Positions 59,419 to 64,000 of a stretch of DNA of 64,000 bases are shown piece after piece (the first letter of the stretch is position 1; every line of letters begins with the position of its first letter). The notes under the pieces were generated by a model. The model saw only the letters and a list, made by a program, of their open reading frames with translations. It had not been told where the DNA came from and searched no databases. The stretch lies in contig CM041465.1 of NCBI GenBank assembly GCA_023213395.1, forward strand, positions 194,563,741-194,627,740. The letters are read 5' to 3'. The DNA is from Cycas panzhihuaensis. Taxonomy: Eukaryota > Cycadophyta. The translations under genes and the position numbers were made by a program.

Positions 59419-60480
59419 AGTTATCATGAACACTTGTATCTTTTCCTTGAACTTATGAAACTTGTATTTGAAAAAAACTTTAATAATTTGTCTCTTAACT
59501 CGAAAATGGGTTTTTATAAGTCAAGATTTGAATGATTCAAAGGTACAAACCTCCTTTTGAGGCCTAACAGGAGCAAGAAACTCAAAAAAGCATAAAATTG
59601 CTAATAAAACTTTATAAAATGCTAAAAAATAATTAAATATTATTTAGAAGACTGCTCAATATATTTTTAGCTGAAAATTTTAGAGAAATATATATAAAAA
59701 TGTGTAAAAAAGGTAGATTTGAGGCTATTAAGTACCTTTACTTTGATAAATTTGAAAATAAGCAAAAGCACATTAAAACGTATAAAAAACTATGTCAAAT
59801 TGAAGAGGAATGAGTCAACTTCCCAATGAAATTAATTAGACTAAATTCTAATACCAAACAAAAAAGTTATAGCAAAAATGGTAATAGGTACCTTTGTGGT
59901 AAAATGTTAAGAAAAAGGCTAAAAACCACTAAAGTGGCACTTTTGACAATTAACATAATGATCAAAATGAATTCTAAAAATTAAAATAAAAGGTGAGTAA
60001 TGAGGTTTTTTTAACGTAGATTACTGTAGAATAGATCTAGGCAGAAAATAATTTCCCAGTAATAAAATATAATTAGTTCAAAAAGTGATTTTAAAAAAAA
60101 GTTAAAAAATACTTAAAAAATGACTAATTGACTTTAAATTGACTAACACAGAGTCAAATTAGCACTAAATTGGTCATATGACCAGTCAAAATTAATCTAC
60201 GAAAAATTTCTGACGTAATGAAACTAGTTTCATTAGAAACCAATGACTCAGCAAGGTGTTATGGCAAAAATTTGCTAGTAACTCTATGTAAAATAAAAAC
60301 TTAAAACAAATAAAAGAAAAAAAGTTTATAAAAGGTTGTTAGCCCCTTTTAAAGGACCTAACGGTCACGTGAAAAGAGAGTATGACTGAGGGATGATACT
60401 AAAGGGATGCTAAATCCCTTAAACCCCAGAATTCAACTTACATACAATAAAATTTAAATTTTAAAAAACTTTATATATAA
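59419..60480 (-). repeat. Interior repeat segment of the gene-carrying element
   Basis: AT-rich, no coding capacity, homologous to the reverse complement of 53780-54620. A run of AAGTATATATG-like sequence near 60480 ends it before the GC-richer cargo. Confidence 0.75.
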
Positions 60481-60499
60481 AAGTATATATGTACATAAT

Positions 60500-60994
60500 A
60501 AAAATGTGTTTTGAAAACAAAACCTGCCACGCTCCCACTGTAGCTTGCATAATGCGCCGCCCATGCCTCTTGTCACGCACTGACGCAGACGCCAGATCAG
60601 GCATGTGGACACAGGGTCAAGGGCCCAAACGCTAAAGGTAGCTGTACTCTCAAGTGCTTTCCTCCTCTTTGTAACTACGTGGCAATGCCTGACAAGTCGG
60701 AAAGATCGATGTTGTAGGATGATAGAACAGGAAACTAAAGCTTCCGGAGAGTTTGTATAAACGTCTCAAGTTAGGTCACCGATGGAGCGCTACTGTAGTG
60801 TCGTGCTATAACAGATTTATTTATATACACCTCTGATTCTGGTTTGAATGCTCTTTCTTTCAGCGAAAATCGTAAGCTGTGAAGAGTTGAGATGCATAAC
60901 GCGAATGGAGGAATCAAACGTTAAGCCCTCGCAAAGGGTTAAAAAAGAAGGTTGCATACAATCGAGGGATAGCAACGGTATTCATCTGCGGAAC
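60500..60994. other. GC-richer cargo block with a TATA-like site
   Basis: The shift from AT-rich to balanced composition near 60525 is abrupt. TTTATATACAC at 60820-60830 resembles a plant TATA box. A 70-codon plus-strand frame follows (60848-61060), but it runs antisense through the serine palmitoyltransferase fragment and is probably chance. The block may be promoter or intron sequence of a captured gene. Confidence 0.4.
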
Positions 60995-61250
60995 CACACG
61001 AGTCAAGTAATATTTATTTGTGGAAGAAAATCCAAGATAGATGTAGGATCCCGAGTTTAAGCACCTAGATGTCTTTTCACTCTGGAATAAAGTCTTGTTA
61101 TTGTCATTTGAATAGCGTTCAATTACATCAATCTAGGGACCAGGTGCACTTGCAATAGGCTAATCGAAACAATCCTGAATATGGCGATACAACCTATGGG
61201 TATAAAAGTCCTTGTAGAGAGGAGCATATCCCTTATTGCGTAAATGCAGG
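60995..61250 (-). pseudogene. LCB2: Serine palmitoyltransferase LCB2 fragment
   Basis: Minus-strand reading from 61249 for about 84 codons shows KGYAPLYKDFYTHRLYRHIQ, DCFD*PIASAPGP*, IDVIERYSNDNNKTL, then RCLNSGSYIYLGFSS and a closing YYLTRV. This matches from memory the N-terminal part of the catalytic domain of plant LCB2, the subunit of serine palmitoyltransferase that starts sphingolipid synthesis at the endoplasmic reticulum. It lies before the PLP-lysine, which is not present. Two in-frame TAG codons stand where Arg/Asn and Trp are expected. Likeness ends sharply after LTRV, at what could be an exon edge. A TATTACAG at about 61277-61270 upstream could be an old splice acceptor. The fragment lies inside the LTR element in its sense direction. 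Confidence 0.85.
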
Positions 61251-61417
61251 ACCAAACTTCCGTGTCATACAAAACCCACTGTAATATGTTGAATTGTAAG
61301 TGAAATGAGAATAGACAATTCTAAATTATTTTTTCTGAAATGAGGATACAAAGAGGTGACTAGGCTCTTTAAGATGAGCTTTTCTCATATGCCTATCCTA
61401 AATTTATTACACCATCA

Positions 61418-61790
61418 ATGCCAAGCTATGATGAGCCACTGGCAAATTATAACCAGGATGCAAACTTTGGCTTCGCAAGACTTTTCCTTGAAGATGAAAC
61501 CCTTATTCACACAAGAGTTGTAGGTATATGTGATTATATGGCTCCAGAGTATGTAATGGGAGGGCACCTATCTGTAAAAGCTAATGTCTACAATTTTTTT
61601 TTTTTTTTTTGTTAGTATTATTATTATTTATATGTGGCCTCAGTAATGCAAATCAGAAGACAAGGGGCAACAATGAATTTTTGGAGCAAAAAAATGAGTC
61701 ATTTAATGTAATGCTAGTTGCACAGTTTATGTGGCTTCTCGAACAATTTGTAAATACAATCGAGAAAGGTGGATAAATGCAATGAGGCAG
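61418..61790 (+). pseudogene. Receptor-like kinase domain fragment
   Basis: The plus-strand block 61418-61593 reads [15 protein letters not shown], then [20 protein letters not shown] and VKANVYNF. It corresponds to the DFG motif, activation loop, APE motif and start of subdomain IX of a plant receptor-like kinase, closest in feel to cysteine-rich or related RLKs. The DFG Asp is Asn, so it could not be catalytic. A 17-T run (61594-61610) replaces the SFGVLLLEI block. A weaker continuation (KTRGNNEFLEQ) is visible to about 61790. Only about one quarter of a kinase domain is present. Its direction is opposite to the LCB2 piece and to the host element. Confidence 0.85.
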
Positions 61791-61799
61791 TTATTGATA

Positions 61800-62420
61800 T
61801 TTTCTGTTATACTTATATATATACAATTAAAAATTTACTCTATTTCTTTATGCTTATTGGATCATCTGATTCTATAATAGTTGCTTGATTCAAAAACAAC
61901 TTCTACAAATGATCATGCCCCACAAACTATATTTTTTTAGAGTATTATGCTTCATTAATGAGCTATATGAAGATAGATGGGAAGCCTGTTGGTTGTATTG
62001 AGGGATTCTAGCAGCAAAATAGTTCAAGCTATGTAAGAAGCTTGTGTCACAATAACGGGTTTTACAAAGGCTTAATTAACAACTTAGTTTTCTCAAAATA
62101 TTCATTACAAAGCTCAAGCCTTCAAAGACTCTTCTTAAGCAAATCTTCAGGAAGAAAGACTAGAATAGCTTAAAAAAAGAGGCTATAGTGGGTTAATGCA
62201 TCATTCACCTTTCAAATTTCTTGATTTGTATTGATGGTATCAACCAAGTATTTGGTGGCTTTTGTGAGAGAAGTCAATACTTGAGAAGCACAGGGTTAAA
62301 ACTAACATAAAGTCACTTATGTAAACTCTAGATCTGAGCCAAAGAAGTCTATTGAAGGCGCCCAAGCTGAGTACTCTAAATTTTATAAAAAAATTCAAAA
62401 ACTTTTCAAAAATGAAAAGA
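61800..62420. other. Cargo or spacer, nothing recognised
   Basis: No domain could be read. It may be 3' sequence of the kinase gene or element spacer. Confidence 0.35.
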
Positions 62421-62424
62421 AAAT

Positions 62425-62745
<321 letters not shown>

Positions 62746-62879
62746 TGATTCAATAGAGCACAAATAAAAATAGAAGATTTCAAATATTTTGACAGAAATA
62801 TATCAAGCAAATGAGATGCATGTATATGTATCTAAAATCTTTTCAAATATTTTACAACAGATATATCAAAAATATGTGT

Positions 62880-63880
62880 TTAAAACTAAAAAAGCAACTG
62901 AAGAACTTGGTAAATGTGGCTGTAGCTAACTTGCAGAAGTGAGATCTGCTGTTTAAACTTTTCCAGAAGGCTGAATATACCTCAAAATTATAGGTTTGTA
63001 AAAAGAACTTGCAAATATAGTCAAATATATATTAAAAAATATAGACCTAAAGTGAAATATAGCAGATCTGAACTAAATGTTACAGATCAGTAATAAATAT
63101 ACCAGAAAATGTTGAAATAATTGCTAAAATAAGTAGATTTGAATTACATATAGTAGAAAATGCTGAAAAACTTGATAAAATAAGCAGATCTTAAGCTAAA
63201 TATTGTAGATCTGATGTAAGTATAGCATAGTTGAAAAATATAACGTAGATCTTGAAGAAATATACCTCAAATCTAAGAAAAAACTTGAGTAAATATTGTA
63301 TGTAGCTGCAATCTTGCACAAATATGCAAAATTATAGGATAAATAGACATAAATCTTCTTAAAAAATACCAAATATTTGATAAAAAAATATAGATCTGAG
63401 AAAATATATCATAAATATGAAGAAAACTTGTATAAATCTTGCATGTAGTTGAAAATCCTTCACAAATCTTTGAAAAAATATAGCTTGTAGTTGAAATCTG
63501 CTGATCTCCTTCGTAGATCTAGAAATATAGACAAGAATCTACCAAAAAATGGTGAAATATATGATAAAAAAATATAGATCTGAAGAAATATAGCTCAGAT
63601 CTAAGAAAAAAACTTGGATAAATATGGCTTGCTGTTGAAATACTTCACAAATCTGTAAATAAATATGAAATATACTTGTTATATCATAAAAATAACTCAA
63701 TAATAAGTAAATCTTAATGAAAAATATATGAAACTGCTGGAAAAATTATGTAGAAAATAAGTATAACTAGTATTTGCTTCCTTGAGTAAATCTGTTTCAA
63801 AATCTTCTTACTTCTTTGAAAAAATTTCTCCTTCAAAATCTTCTTGCTTCTTTGAAAAAATTTTAACAGACCACTAATCG
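62880..63880 (-). repeat. AGATCT-rich degenerate leader repeats
   Basis: The hexamer AGATCT occurs about nine times. A loose unit with ATCTAAGAAAAAACTTG, ATAAATNTTGNATGTAG and TTGAAATNCTTCACAAATCT recurs at about 63268, 63408 and 63593. There is no coding capacity. The position next to the primer binding site makes it the element's leader. Confidence 0.65.
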
Positions 63881-63883
63881 CCT

Positions 63884-63895
63884 GCTCTGATATTA
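63884..63895 (-). promoter_or_regulatory. Primer binding site of the gene-carrying element, degenerate
   Basis: Minus-strand TAATATCAGAGC, two changes from TGGTATCAGAGC, 2 bases from the 5' LTR. Confidence 0.7.
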
Positions 63896-63897
63896 AA

Positions 63898-64000
63898 TGT
63901 AGGAAATAGAATTATGGGAGAACAGGGCAAAACATATAATAAACTTCAATAGATCAATAGATCAATACATTGTTGTAGCATAAACACATGAAACTTCTAT
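63898..64000 (-). repeat. 5' LTR of the gene-carrying element, cut by the window edge
   Basis: First 103 bp of the plus-strand view, TGTAGGAAATAGAATTATG onward, matching 58986-59088. Confidence 0.88.

Noticed and set aside
60848-61060. 70-codon plus-strand frame after a TATA-like site
   Set aside because: It overlaps antisense the clearly recognisable LCB2 text, so it is most likely chance.

Overview
The window looks like nuclear DNA of a seed plant with a large, transposon-rich genome. A gymnosperm would fit, but that is inference and no marker proves it. Almost everything recognisable is a plant retrotransposon: Ty3/Gypsy with chromodomain-type ends, Ty1/Copia, a LINE with an RNase H domain, TRIM-like miniature elements, and a long non-autonomous LTR element. 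Nearly all coding parts carry stops and frameshifts. I saw no bacterial-style operons and no CRISPR array. I noticed no rRNA or tRNA gene, but did not scan for tRNAs systematically.

Layout. 1-3480 is the only stretch that looks like ordinary host gene space: a minus-strand gene whose first two coding exons (911-950 and 384-580) are visible and whose remainder lies off the left edge. 4722-18850 is a plus-strand Gypsy relic present as a tandem multimer. A unit of about 2.9 kb (LTR-like segment, protease remnant, DUF4283/zinc-knuckle segment) occurs at 4722-7639 and again at 7654-13731. The second copy is split by a 5'-truncated minus-strand LINE (8175-11357) with a 17-bp target duplication. A third LTR-like copy lies at 18460-18850.

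19100-36938 is a second Gypsy element (minus strand), cut between its RNase H and integrase coding regions by a Copia element (Copia-1, 21072-35394, target duplication ATTCC). Copia-1 is itself cut by a third element (Gypsy-1, 27835-34540, target duplication GGAGC). The same outer Gypsy is cut upstream of its reverse transcriptase by Copia-2 (36939-48625), which holds a further Copia (Copia-5, 38230-42850). 48626-50956 is the 3' half of Copia-3. 50957-52201 is a run of three LTR-plus-primer-binding-site modules, two of them forming a TRIM-like element.

52640-55500 holds an unidentified decayed coding region followed by an inverted, diverged copy of the internal part of the element at the right end. 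56110-58985 holds a Copia gag scrap and the 3' part of another chromodomain Gypsy (Gypsy-3). Gypsy-3 is interrupted in its reverse transcriptase by a roughly 5-kb LTR element (58986 to beyond the right edge) with no gag or pol. This element instead carries pieces of at least two host genes: a serine palmitoyltransferase LCB2 fragment on the minus strand and a receptor-like kinase fragment on the plus strand. It is the most interesting object in the window.

The genes do not work together as a pathway. Their order records successive insertions, LTR recombination and decay. Coordinates of LTRs, PBS and PPT sites were read directly from the sequence; domain edges are approximate.
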